Origin: Nocardioides jensenii JCM 1364 = NBRC 14755
Lineage (GTDB): Bacteria; Actinomycetota; Actinomycetes; Propionibacteriales; Nocardioidaceae
DNA: 34,642 nt
Direction of reading: 5' to 3'
NCBI RefSeq assembly: GCF_001552535.1
Contig: NZ_BCRJ01000082.1
Location: forward strand, 1 to 34,642
Each line of letters starts with the position of its first letter. Position 1 is the first letter of the stretch. The translations under genes were made by a program, and so were the position numbers. Of the stretch, positions 23,311-30,589 are shown one piece after another. The notes under the pieces are model-generated. The model was not told the origin of the DNA. It saw only the letters and a list, made by a program, of their open reading frames with translations, and ran no database searches.

Positions 23311-24747
23311 ATGACCCGTCCTACTGACGCCTCAGACGATCAGGGGTCGCAACAAGGTCCATTCAGGCTCGTCAAAGCCGCGTCACCAGTCCTGATTCTC
23401 GCGGTCTTGTTCTATGTCGTTGTCCTGGTTTCCACCACCGTGTCCAACTCAGATACCTTCTTTCACCTGCGGTTTGGGCACGAATTTCTTTCAGGTCACT
23501 GGTCACTTCACCACCCTGGCTCCGTAACGCCGTTCGCGACGCGCGACTGGGTGCCGACTCAGTGGCTGAGCGAGGTCGCCTTTGCGCAGTTCGAGAGCTG
23601 GTTTGGGATGGCGGGGGTTTCGTGGCTGTTCGGCCTGCTTCTCACGTCGTATGTTGCGGGCCTCTACCTGTGTGTTCGTGCCTTCGCGACGCCGATGGTC
23701 AGCGCAACAATTTCGGCGGCGGTCTTCGTCGCCTCAGCTCCTTGGCTGTCCGCGAGGCCGCAGGTGATCAGCTACCTCTTGATCTTGGTCACGACGAGCG
23801 CGTGGCTGCGGGCCCGTGACGACGGCAGAGCACGCTGGTGGCTCATTCCGCTCTTCTGGGTCTGGCCACAACTCCACGGCATGTGGATCGTCGGTGTAGT
23901 GGTCAATGTCGTTGCGGTCATCGGCATCGCGCTGGATCGCCAGCACGACTCCAAACGCATCGCTCAGTTCGCCTCGATTGCGGGACTTTCGGCGCTCCTC
24001 CCTGCCGTCACCCCTTTGGGTCCCCGATTGATCACAGAAGTATTCGTCGTCTCATCTCGAGGTGACTACTTCACGGAATGGGATGCCCCTCGGTTCACCG
24101 AGCCCACCACAGCCGCAGCTGCTGTTCTTGTCGCTATCGCGATCCTCATCGCCATGCGTAGCCAGACAACACCCTGGTCGGAGACCTTGCTCCTGGGGCT
24201 CTCTTCCGTTTGGTTGGTGTATTCCGCCCGAACAATTCCTGTGGCTCTGGCAATAACCGCGCCGCTGCTCGCCTCAATGATCGGTCGTTCAATCAATTGG
24301 CCGCACGCTCTGGACTCCCGGGAGAAATCCGCCGTCCTCGTGGGCTCAATGGTGTGTCTCGTGGCTGTTGCCGGCTCTGCACATCACAGCGTCACCGTCG
24401 GACCCGACCGACCCACTTGGCTGTCATCCGAGATTCACATGCTTCCCGACGGAACGAAGATCATCTCCGAGTCGGGCTGGGGTGGCTTCCTTATGTGGAA
24501 GTACCCCCATCTGGCTTTGACCATCCACGGCTACGGCGATGCGTTCACCTCCTCGGAGCTGGACCGAGCTGTTCGAATGCACGAGGTGAGGCCGGGTTGG
24601 GAGGATGACGTCGAAGCGACAGGCGCCAGGGTCGCACTGCTCGATCCTGATTCGAGGCTCGCGTACGGTCTCGTGCACACTCTCGACTGGACGGTCACCA
24701 GGTCTTCTTCTCAATTGGAGCTACTTCAGGCCCCGGACCGGAAGTAG
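23311..24747 (+). CDS. Polytopic membrane protein, GT-C glycosyltransferase-like
   Basis: 478 residues from the ATG at 23311 (an in-frame TTG at 23299 sits directly after GGAG, too close to use it well). About ten transmembrane helices are visible. Just after the first comes NSDTFFHLRFGHEFLSG and then HHPGSVTPFATRDWVPTQWLSEV. This Asp/His loop and 'S-F-W-x-x-W-L' layout is seen in bacterial GT-C-like membrane proteins of unknown substrate. A soluble C-terminal part follows (about 370-478). Base composition is lower in GC than flanking genes. It starts 30 nt after the RAM-domain gene. A role in sugar transfer to envelope polymers is inference only. Confidence 0.75.
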   Translation: MTRPTDASDDQGSQQGPFRLVKAASPVLILAVLFYVVVLVSTTVSNSDTFFHLRFGHEFLSGHWSLHHPGSVTPFATRDWVPTQWLSEVAFAQFESWFGMAGVSWLFGLLLTSYVAGLYLCVRAFATPMVSATISAAVFVASAPWLSARPQVISYLLILVTTSAWLRARDDGRARWWLIPLFWVWPQLHGMWIVGVVVNVVAVIGIALDRQHDSKRIAQFASIAGLSALLPAVTPLGPRLITEVFVVSSRGDYFTEWDAPRFTEPTTAAAAVLVAIAILIAMRSQTTPWSETLLLGLSSVWLVYSARTIPVALAITAPLLASMIGRSINWPHALDSREKSAVLVGSMVCLVAVAGSAHHSVTVGPDRPTWLSSEIHMLPDGTKIISESGWGGFLMWKYPHLALTIHGYGDAFTSSELDRAVRMHEVRPGWEDDVEATGARVALLDPDSRLAYGLVHTLDWTVTRSSSQLELLQAPDRK

Positions 24748-24750
24748 TCT
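24745..24750 (+). promoter_or_regulatory. -10-like box overlapping the upstream stop codon
   Basis: TAGTCT (24745-24750) includes the TAG stop of the membrane protein gene and lies 6 nt before the ATG at 24757. No ribosome binding site is visible in the 9-nt gap, so a leaderless transcript is possible. Confidence 0.4.
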
Positions 24751-24756
24751 TCGCAA

Positions 24757-25377
24757 ATGCATTGGCTCTCCGACCACTGGCTCGACATCCTGGGCTGGGG
24801 CGGCAGCGCACTGCTGGTCTACTCACTCATGCAGGCCCGGGTGTTGCGCTTCCGGGTGCTCAACCTGGTCGCGTGCGTCGTACTGACTCTCTTCAACGGT
24901 CTTCTCGAGATCTGGCCGATGGTCGCGATGAACGTGGTGCTCTGCGCGATCAACCTCTGGTTCATCACCAAACTGGTCTCCGCCCGTGACGACGAGACGG
25001 TCTTCGAGGTGCTCGAGGTGCGCCCGGGCGACGCCTACACAGCCCACGTGCTGCGCGGCAACCACGCCGACATCGTGAAGTTCCAGCCCGACTTCACCGA
25101 GCCGGCTCACGACGACACCGTCTTCCTCGTCCAGAAGGGCCAGGAGACCGTCGGCATCGTGGTGCTCGCGGTCCACGGCGGCACCGCGCACGTGAAGCTC
25201 GACTACGTGACCCCGCGGTTCCGCGACTTCTCCCCCGGCCGCTTCGTGTGGCGCAGCAGCGGCATGCTGCGCGACCACGGCATCGACCGGGTGATCACCT
25301 CGCCGGCGATGATCGGTCCCTACTACGACCGGCTCGGCTTCCGTCGCGACGGTGCGTCGTACGCCCTGGAGCTGTGA
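24757..25377 (+). CDS. YgjV-like membrane domain plus acetyltransferase-like C-terminus
   Basis: 206 residues. The N-terminal 80 have three membrane helices with the YgjV-type pattern (GWGGSALLVYSLMQARVLRFRVLNLVAC, NGLLEIWPMVAMNVVLCAINLWFI). The C-terminal 120 resemble a degenerate GNAT fold: VGIVVLAVHGGTAHVKLDYVTPRFRDF, then GIDRVITSPAMIGPYYDRLGFRRDG as the acetyl-CoA-site end of GNATs. The usual Q/R-x-x-G-x-G/A loop is weak, so activity is uncertain. It ends 3 nt before the convergent trpD stop. Confidence 0.8.
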   Translation: MHWLSDHWLDILGWGGSALLVYSLMQARVLRFRVLNLVACVVLTLFNGLLEIWPMVAMNVVLCAINLWFITKLVSARDDETVFEVLEVRPGDAYTAHVLRGNHADIVKFQPDFTEPAHDDTVFLVQKGQETVGIVVLAVHGGTAHVKLDYVTPRFRDFSPGRFVWRSSGMLRDHGIDRVITSPAMIGPYYDRLGFRRDGASYALEL

Positions 25378-25380
25378 CCC

Positions 25381-26415
25381 TCAGGCGTCGGCGCAGGCCC
25401 TGACCCAGCGTTCCAACGCGGCCTTCGCCGCGCCGGAGTCGATCGCGGTGCGCGCCTTCTCGATGCCGGCCGCCACACCCGCGACGACGTCGGACGTGTC
25501 GTTGTCGTAGACGGCCAGGGCCGCACCGGCGTTCAGCAGGACCGCGTCGCGGACCGGGCCGGTCTCGCCGTCGAGAACCCGTCGGATGACGTTCGCGTTG
25601 TGGGCGGTGTCCCCGCCGCGCAGGTCCTCGGCACGAGCCAACGGGATACCCAGGTCTCGCGGGTCGAGCGTGGAGGTGGCGGTCGCCCCGTCGCGCACGG
25701 CCCACACCGACGACGTCGTCGTGGTGGTCAACTCGTCGAGCCCGTCGTCACCGCGGAAGACCAGGGCGTCGACGCCGCGCTTGGCGAAGACCCCCGCGAT
25801 CACCTCCGACATGCCCGGGAAGGCGCACCCGATCGCGGCCGCGGACGGCTGGGCCGGGTTCGAGAGCGGACCGAGCAGGTTGAAGAACGTCGCGATCCCC
25901 AACTCCTTGCGCGGCACGCCCGCGTGGCGCAGGGCGGAGTGAAAGATCGGTGCGAAGCAGAAGGTGATGCCGGCCTCCGCGGCCACCTTGGCCACGCCGG
26001 ACGGGTCGAGGTCGAGCCGGACACCCATCGCTTCGAGCACGTCGGCGGAGCCGGACTTCGACGAGGCGGACCGGTTGCCGTGCTTGACCACCTGGGCACC
26101 GGCCCCGGCGCACACGATCGCGGCCATCGAGGAGATGTTCACCGAGAAGGAGCGGTCACCACCGGTGCCGACGATGTCGAGGCTGCGCCCCGGGATGGAC
26201 AGTGGCGTGGCCTTCTCGAACATCGCGTCGACCAGGCCATTGACCTCGTCGACCGTCTCGCCCTTGGTGCGCAGCGCCACCGCGAAGCCGGCGATCTGGG
26301 ACGGGGTCGCCGAGCCCGACAGGATCTCCCCCATCGCCCACCGGGTCTGCTCGGCGGACAGGTCAGTGCCACCGACGACCGTGGTGAGGACGTCGGCCCA
26401 GTTCAGGGGGGTCAC
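25381..26415 (-). CDS. trpD: Anthranilate phosphoribosyltransferase
   Basis: 344 residues, the usual length. It catalyses PRPP plus anthranilate to phosphoribosyl-anthranilate, the second step of tryptophan synthesis. The PRPP-binding GTGGD is followed by FSVNIS, and KHGNRSASSKSGSADVLEAMG is the anthranilate/PRPP site. NVIRRVLDGETGPVRDAVLLNAGAALAVYD near the C-terminus matches the family. The start is GTG at 26415, overlapping the previous stop as GTGA; the longer frame to 26565 only reads through the upstream gene. No other trp gene is in the window. The same isolated trpD between the exonuclease and ctaE genes is seen in M. tuberculosis (Rv2192c). Confidence 0.97.
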   Translation of the reverse strand: MTPLNWADVLTTVVGGTDLSAEQTRWAMGEILSGSATPSQIAGFAVALRTKGETVDEVNGLVDAMFEKATPLSIPGRSLDIVGTGGDRSFSVNISSMAAIVCAGAGAQVVKHGNRSASSKSGSADVLEAMGVRLDLDPSGVAKVAAEAGITFCFAPIFHSALRHAGVPRKELGIATFFNLLGPLSNPAQPSAAAIGCAFPGMSEVIAGVFAKRGVDALVFRGDDGLDELTTTTTSSVWAVRDGATATSTLDPRDLGIPLARAEDLRGGDTAHNANVIRRVLDGETGPVRDAVLLNAGAALAVYDNDTSDVVAGVAAGIEKARTAIDSGAAKAALERWVRACADA

Positions 26416-26822
26416 GTCGCCGGGACCCGGGAACGCAGCAGGCTGACGACGGACTCGGCCAGCTGGATCGGGTCGATCGGGTGTGCCACGGCCGCCTCGG
26501 CACGCGACCAGGTGGCCAGCCACGCGTCCTGTGGGCGACCGGTCAGCACGAGCACCGGAGGGCACTGGTAGATCTCGTCCTTGAGCTGCTTGGCGATGCC
26601 CATGCCGCCGGCCGGGACTGCCTCGCCGTCGAGGATCGCCAACGCGATGCCGCCGGCGTCCATGTGCTGGATCACGACCGGCTCGGTGGCCACCTCGACG
26701 TACTGGAACTCGGGCAGGTCCGGGTGCGGACGACGGCCGAGAGCGAGGATCACCTGCTGCCGGGTGTTGACGTCGTCGCTGTAGACCAGGATCTGGAGCG
26801 GGGGCGCAGTGGTGTCGGTCAC
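26412..26822 (-). CDS. Receiver-like single-domain protein (atypical response regulator)
   Basis: 136 residues from the GTG at 26822. It has a receiver fold pattern: D16/D17 in VYSDDVNT, D65 in LAILDGEA as phospho-acceptor candidate, T94 in VLVLTGRP. The conserved Lys of the last loop is replaced by H114 in VAHPIDP. There is no output domain and no kinase nearby. It could be a phosphate sink, a structural receiver, or an adaptor. GTGA overlap with trpD implies coupled translation. Confidence 0.82.
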   Translation of the reverse strand: MTDTTAPPLQILVYSDDVNTRQQVILALGRRPHPDLPEFQYVEVATEPVVIQHMDAGGIALAILDGEAVPAGGMGIAKQLKDEIYQCPPVLVLTGRPQDAWLATWSRAEAAVAHPIDPIQLAESVVSLLRSRVPAT

Positions 26823-26829
26823 GGTGTCG

Positions 26830-26835
26830 ATGCTA
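26830..26835 (-). promoter_or_regulatory. -10 box for a leaderless receiver/trpD transcript
   Basis: On the minus strand TAGCAT (26835-26830) lies exactly 7 nt before the GTG at 26822. It contains the TAG stop codon of ctaG. No ribosome binding site is visible. Confidence 0.5.
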
Positions 26836-27840
26836 TCCGGCGTTGGGGTCGGCGGTCTCGCGAGGTGGTTTCGAGACGCTCGTGACTCGCTCCTCAGACA
26901 CCGAACCGGCTGCCGCGCGCGCCTCCTCACGGTCGAGCCGGCGGTCCTCCCGCTTGGCCTCGGCCATCGAGGAGCGCACCCACTGGGTGAACAGCACCCC
27001 GAAGAAGACCAGGCCGATCAGGTCACCGGAAGCCCACAGGATGCCGCCGGCCAGGTGCTGGTCGGAGGCCATCGAAGGCAGCCAGTCGCCCATCGGACCC
27101 TCACGCAGCTGCCGGTAGTGACTCTCACCGATCACCGTCTTCTGGTCCATGATCGTGATGCCGAGGAACGCGTGGAACGGCAGCGTGAGGAAGATCAGGA
27201 TCAGCCGGAACGGGTAACCCACCCGGCCGGGCACCGGATCGATGCCCAGCAGCGGCCAGAAGAACAGCGCTCCGACGGTCACCAGGTGGATGTGCATCAT
27301 CTCGTGCACGAACGTCGAGGACAGCGACCCGTCGTACCAGCTGGAGAAGTAGAGCGCCCACGGCGAGATCACGTAGAGCGTGAACGCGAGCGGGGCGAAC
27401 GAGAGCACCGCCGCGACCCGGGAGTGCAGCGCGACGAGCAGCCAGCGGCGCGGCCCCCTGCTCGACGTACCGGGCAGGGTGCGCAGGGCGAGCGTCACCG
27501 GTGCACCCAGCGCCAGGAACAGCGGCACCCACATCGAGAGCACCATGTGCTGCACCATGTGCACGCTGATCAGGGTGGTGTCGTACGTCGACACGCCCGA
27601 GGAGGTGACGAAGAGGAACCCACCCATGCCGGCCACGACGAACGCCAGCGTGCGACCGATCGGCCAGTGGTCTCCTCGCCGATGCAGGACGACCACCCCG
27701 ATCAGGTACAGACCCGTCACCCAGATGGCGGCGACGAAGAGGAACGGGTCCAGCGACCACTCGGTGAAGACCTTGCCGAGGGTGAACTCGGGAAGGGCCG
27801 AACCGGTGTCCAGAGGGGTGAATGCAGCGAGAATCTCCAC
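26833..27840 (-). CDS. ctaG: Cytochrome c oxidase assembly protein CtaG
   Basis: 335 residues with seven or so membrane helices. The family marks are [21 protein letters not shown] (His residues in helix three) and [26 protein letters not shown] (paired His for copper), then [11 protein letters not shown]. CtaG of the caa3 type helps to deliver copper to the oxidase CuB centre. Its place next to ctaE/qcrCAB, encoding subunits of the aa3 branch, supports this. The basic/acidic C-terminal tail (about 275-335) is cytoplasmic. The GTG start at 27840 has TAAAGT 7 nt upstream and is divergent from ctaE. Confidence 0.92.
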   Translation of the reverse strand: MEILAAFTPLDTGSALPEFTLGKVFTEWSLDPFLFVAAIWVTGLYLIGVVVLHRRGDHWPIGRTLAFVVAGMGGFLFVTSSGVSTYDTTLISVHMVQHMVLSMWVPLFLALGAPVTLALRTLPGTSSRGPRRWLLVALHSRVAAVLSFAPLAFTLYVISPWALYFSSWYDGSLSSTFVHEMMHIHLVTVGALFFWPLLGIDPVPGRVGYPFRLILIFLTLPFHAFLGITIMDQKTVIGESHYRQLREGPMGDWLPSMASDQHLAGGILWASGDLIGLVFFGVLFTQWVRSSMAEAKREDRRLDREEARAAAGSVSEERVTSVSKPPRETADPNAG

Positions 27841-27847
27841 AGTGTGA

Positions 27848-27853
27848 ACTTTA
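27848..27853 (-). promoter_or_regulatory. -10 box for a leaderless ctaG transcript
   Basis: On the minus strand TAAAGT (27853-27848) lies exactly 7 nt before the GTG at 27840. No ribosome binding site is visible. Confidence 0.55.
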
Positions 27854-27901
27854 TGACGCCCAAGTTCAGGGGGTCGGGGTGCCCTCTGGTTCGACTACAG
27901 A

Positions 27902-27907
27902 CATAAT
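27902..27907 (+). promoter_or_regulatory. -10 box for ctaE-qcrCAB
   Basis: CATAAT (27902-27907) lies exactly 7 nt before the GTG at 27915. This GTG, not the ATG at 27906 that overlaps the box, is the better start. GAGG sits between, so a very short leader is also possible. It faces the ctaG promoter in a 74-nt divergent gap. Confidence 0.5.
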
Positions 27908-27914
27908 GAGGCCC

Positions 27915-28553
27915 GTGGCGACTGCAACTGCGATTCCGGCGTCCCGTCTGCACGGGCATCATGACCGTCCCAGCATGGTCAGCGTAGGCACGATCATCTG
28001 GCTCTCCAGCGAGCTGATGTTCTTTGCCGCGCTGTTTGCTTGCTATTTCACGATCCGGGCCCAGAGCCCCGATCTGTGGGCAAGTGAGACCGAGCTGCTC
28101 AACATCCCGTTTGCCTCGGCGAACACCACGATCCTGGTGCTCTCCTCGGTGACCTGCCAGCTCGGCGTCTTCGCCGCCGAGCGCGGCCAGGTGGGCCGGA
28201 CTGGTTCCGTGTTCAACGTGAAGGGCTGGGGGCTGCGCGAGTGGTTCATCCTCACCTTCATCATGGGCGCGGTGTTCATCGGCGGCCAGGCCACCGAGTA
28301 CGCCGAGCTCATCCACGAGGGCCTCACCATCCCGGCGAACGCCTACGGCACGGTCTTCTTCCTGACGACCGGCTTCCACGGCATCCACGTGACCGGCGGC
28401 CTCATCGCGTTCCTGTTCGTGCTCGGACGCACCTATCTGGCGCGCAAGTTCACCCACGAACAGGCGGTGAGCGCGATCGTCGTGTCCTACTACTGGCACT
28501 TCGTCGACGTTGTGTGGATCGGTCTGTTCGCGACCATCTATCTGATCAAGTAG
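27915..28553 (+). CDS. ctaE: Cytochrome c oxidase (aa3) subunit III
   Basis: 212 residues from the GTG at 27915 (an in-frame ATG at 27906 overlaps the probable -10 box). Five membrane helices are visible. Family patterns are [22 protein letters not shown] with the conserved Glu, then [37 protein letters not shown] and [19 protein letters not shown] at the end. Subunit III stabilises the proton-pumping oxidase and guides oxygen. It is followed after 33 nt by qcrC, the usual actinobacterial order, and both complexes form one supercomplex. Confidence 0.97.
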   Translation: MATATAIPASRLHGHHDRPSMVSVGTIIWLSSELMFFAALFACYFTIRAQSPDLWASETELLNIPFASANTTILVLSSVTCQLGVFAAERGQVGRTGSVFNVKGWGLREWFILTFIMGAVFIGGQATEYAELIHEGLTIPANAYGTVFFLTTGFHGIHVTGGLIAFLFVLGRTYLARKFTHEQAVSAIVVSYYWHFVDVVWIGLFATIYLIK

Positions 28554-28586
28554 CCCCGGAAACGATCTAGGACCAAGGGACTGAAC

Positions 28587-29510
28587 GTGCGTCTTCTCAA
28601 TCGCCCCCTCAACCGTGTGGCCGGTCGGCTCTCACGGCACCGCCGGCGCCCCGTCGCCGGGCTCCTGGTGATGCTCCTCGGGCTGTTCTTCACCGGCGCC
28701 CTGTACGCCGCCTTCGCTCCGGCCAACGCCGAGAAGGAGAGCACCACCGACGAGGCCAAGATCGCGCAGGGCCGTGAGCTCTTCCTCGTGGGCTGCTCCT
28801 TCTGCCACGGCGCCAACGGCGAGGGCATGACCAGCCAGACCGGCCAGCTCGGCCCGTCGCTCGTGGGTGTCGGCGCCGCCGCCGTCGACTTCCAGGTCGG
28901 CACCGGCCGCATGCCGATGGCCCAGCCCGGCCAGCAGGCCGCGGTCAAGGACAAGCTCTACACCGACGACGAGGTCGAGGCGCTCTCGGCGTACGTCGCC
29001 TCGCTGGGCCCCGGCCCGTCGATCCCCTCGAAGGACGAGTACTCCCTCGACAAGGAGATCGCCGAAGGCGTCAAGAACGGCATGACCGACGACGAGGCCC
29101 GCAACGCGGCCATCGTGCGCGGCGGCCAGCTGTTCCTTGCCAACTGCTCGGCCTGCCACAACTTCGAGGGCTCGGGCGGCGCCATGCCGTGGGGCAAGAA
29201 CGCGCCCAGCCTGCGCAAGACCAGCGACAAGCACATCTACGAGGCCATGCTGACCGGCCCGCAGCAGATGGACGTCTTCTCCAACGGCAACATCGCGCCC
29301 GAGGACAAGGCCGCGATCATCGCCTACCTGAACTCCATCGAGGAGAACCCCGGCTACGGCGGCTTCGGCCTCGGCGGACTCGGCCCGGTGAGTGAGGGCA
29401 TGTTCGCGTGGCTCCTCGGCATCGGCGGACTGGTGGGCTTCGCCTACTGGATCGCTGCCCACTCCACGCGCTCCGAGAAGAGCGAGCACACTGAGGGGAA
29501 CCAGGCGTGA
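28587..29510 (+). CDS. qcrC: Cytochrome bc1 complex diheme cytochrome c subunit
   Basis: 307 residues. A basic N-terminus and a signal anchor (about 20-42) precede two heme c domains. Their attachment motifs are C70-S-F-C73-H74 and C187-S-A-C190-H191, with Met ligands likely in GRMPMAQPGQ and GPQQMDVFSNG. A C-terminal membrane helix (MFAWLLGIGGLVGFAYWIA) anchors it. This diheme protein passes electrons directly from the bc1 complex to the CuA centre of the oxidase, replacing a soluble cytochrome c. The GTG start has AAGGGA 6 nt upstream. The stop overlaps qcrA as GTGA. Confidence 0.97.
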   Translation: MRLLNRPLNRVAGRLSRHRRRPVAGLLVMLLGLFFTGALYAAFAPANAEKESTTDEAKIAQGRELFLVGCSFCHGANGEGMTSQTGQLGPSLVGVGAAAVDFQVGTGRMPMAQPGQQAAVKDKLYTDDEVEALSAYVASLGPGPSIPSKDEYSLDKEIAEGVKNGMTDDEARNAAIVRGGQLFLANCSACHNFEGSGGAMPWGKNAPSLRKTSDKHIYEAMLTGPQQMDVFSNGNIAPEDKAAIIAYLNSIEENPGYGGFGLGGLGPVSEGMFAWLLGIGGLVGFAYWIAAHSTRSEKSEHTEGNQA

Positions 29511-30589
29511 CCGACCACAACGACACTTCGTCGAACCATCTGCCGGCTTCCGTCCAGGAGCCGATCGCCAACCCGGGTCTCCCGGCCCACCTGCCGCGCC
29601 CGACCGACGTCGACCCGAAGGCGGAGCGTCGCGCCGAGCGCCAGGTCGCCGCGTTCTTCGTGGCCTCGATGATCTGCGCGGTGCTCTTCTGCGTTGCCTA
29701 CTTCACCCTTGACATCAAGGACGAGACCGACACCTTCATCGGGCTCGGCGCCTCCAACGTCGCCCTCGGTGCGACGCTGGGCCTGGCCCTGATGTTCATC
29801 GGCATCGGAGTCATCCACTGGGCGCGCAAGCTCATGGGTGACGTCGAGATCTTCGAGATGCGCCACCCCGCCTCGTCCTCCGAGGAGGATCGCGACACGA
29901 CGCTGGCCGCTCTGTCGGCCGGTCTCGAGGAGTCGGGCATCGCCCGGCGCCCCCTGATCCGCAACACCATGCTCGGCGCGATGGGCATGCTCGGCCTGCC
30001 CCTGATCGTCGGGCTGCGCGACCTCGGCACCCTGCCGGGCAAGACGCTGGAGCGCACCGTGTGGGCCGAGGGCACGCGCATCGTGCGCGACGTCACCGGC
30101 ACCCCGGTCAAGCCCAGCCAGCTCGAGGTGGGCGATCTGATGAACGCCCAGCCCGAGGGCCTGGTCACCCTCCACTCGGAGGAGCTCATCGCCGAGGGCG
30201 AGGAGCGCGGTGTCGAGTACCTCGAGGGCGTCGACCTCCAGGTCGAGAAGTCGAAGGCTTCGGTGATCCTGCTGCGCATGGAGCCCAAGGACCTCACCTT
30301 CTCCGACCGCAGCCCGGAGAACTGGCAGATCGACGGCATCGTCGCCTACTCCAAGATCTGCACACACGTCGGTTGCCCGATCTCCCTGAACGAACAGCAG
30401 AGCCACCACCTGCTCTGCCCGTGTCACCAGTCGACCTTCGACCTCGCCGACGGCGGGCGTGTCGTGTTCGGCCCGGCTGCCCGCCCGCTCCCCCAGCTCC
30501 CGCTGACGGTCAAGGACGGCTACCTGGTGGCACAGAGCGACTTCAGAGAACCAGTCGGACCTAGCTACTGGGAGCGTGACTCCAAATGA
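29507..30589 (+). CDS. qcrA: Cytochrome bc1 complex Rieske iron-sulfur subunit
   Basis: 360 residues. Three N-terminal membrane helices (about 45-65, 80-105, 155-175) are typical of the actinobacterial form, which is longer than the canonical one-helix type. The 2Fe-2S site is C285-T-H287 ... C290 (box I) and C304-P-C306-H307 (box II); C290 and C306 make the usual disulfide. The segment GPAARPLPQLPL after it is the conserved proline loop. It takes electrons from menaquinol and passes them to QcrC. Overlaps with qcrC (GTGA) and qcrB (ATGA) show tight coupling. Confidence 0.97.
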   Translation: MTDHNDTSSNHLPASVQEPIANPGLPAHLPRPTDVDPKAERRAERQVAAFFVASMICAVLFCVAYFTLDIKDETDTFIGLGASNVALGATLGLALMFIGIGVIHWARKLMGDVEIFEMRHPASSSEEDRDTTLAALSAGLEESGIARRPLIRNTMLGAMGMLGLPLIVGLRDLGTLPGKTLERTVWAEGTRIVRDVTGTPVKPSQLEVGDLMNAQPEGLVTLHSEELIAEGEERGVEYLEGVDLQVEKSKASVILLRMEPKDLTFSDRSPENWQIDGIVAYSKICTHVGCPISLNEQQSHHLLCPCHQSTFDLADGGRVVFGPAARPLPQLPLTVKDGYLVAQSDFREPVGPSYWERDSK

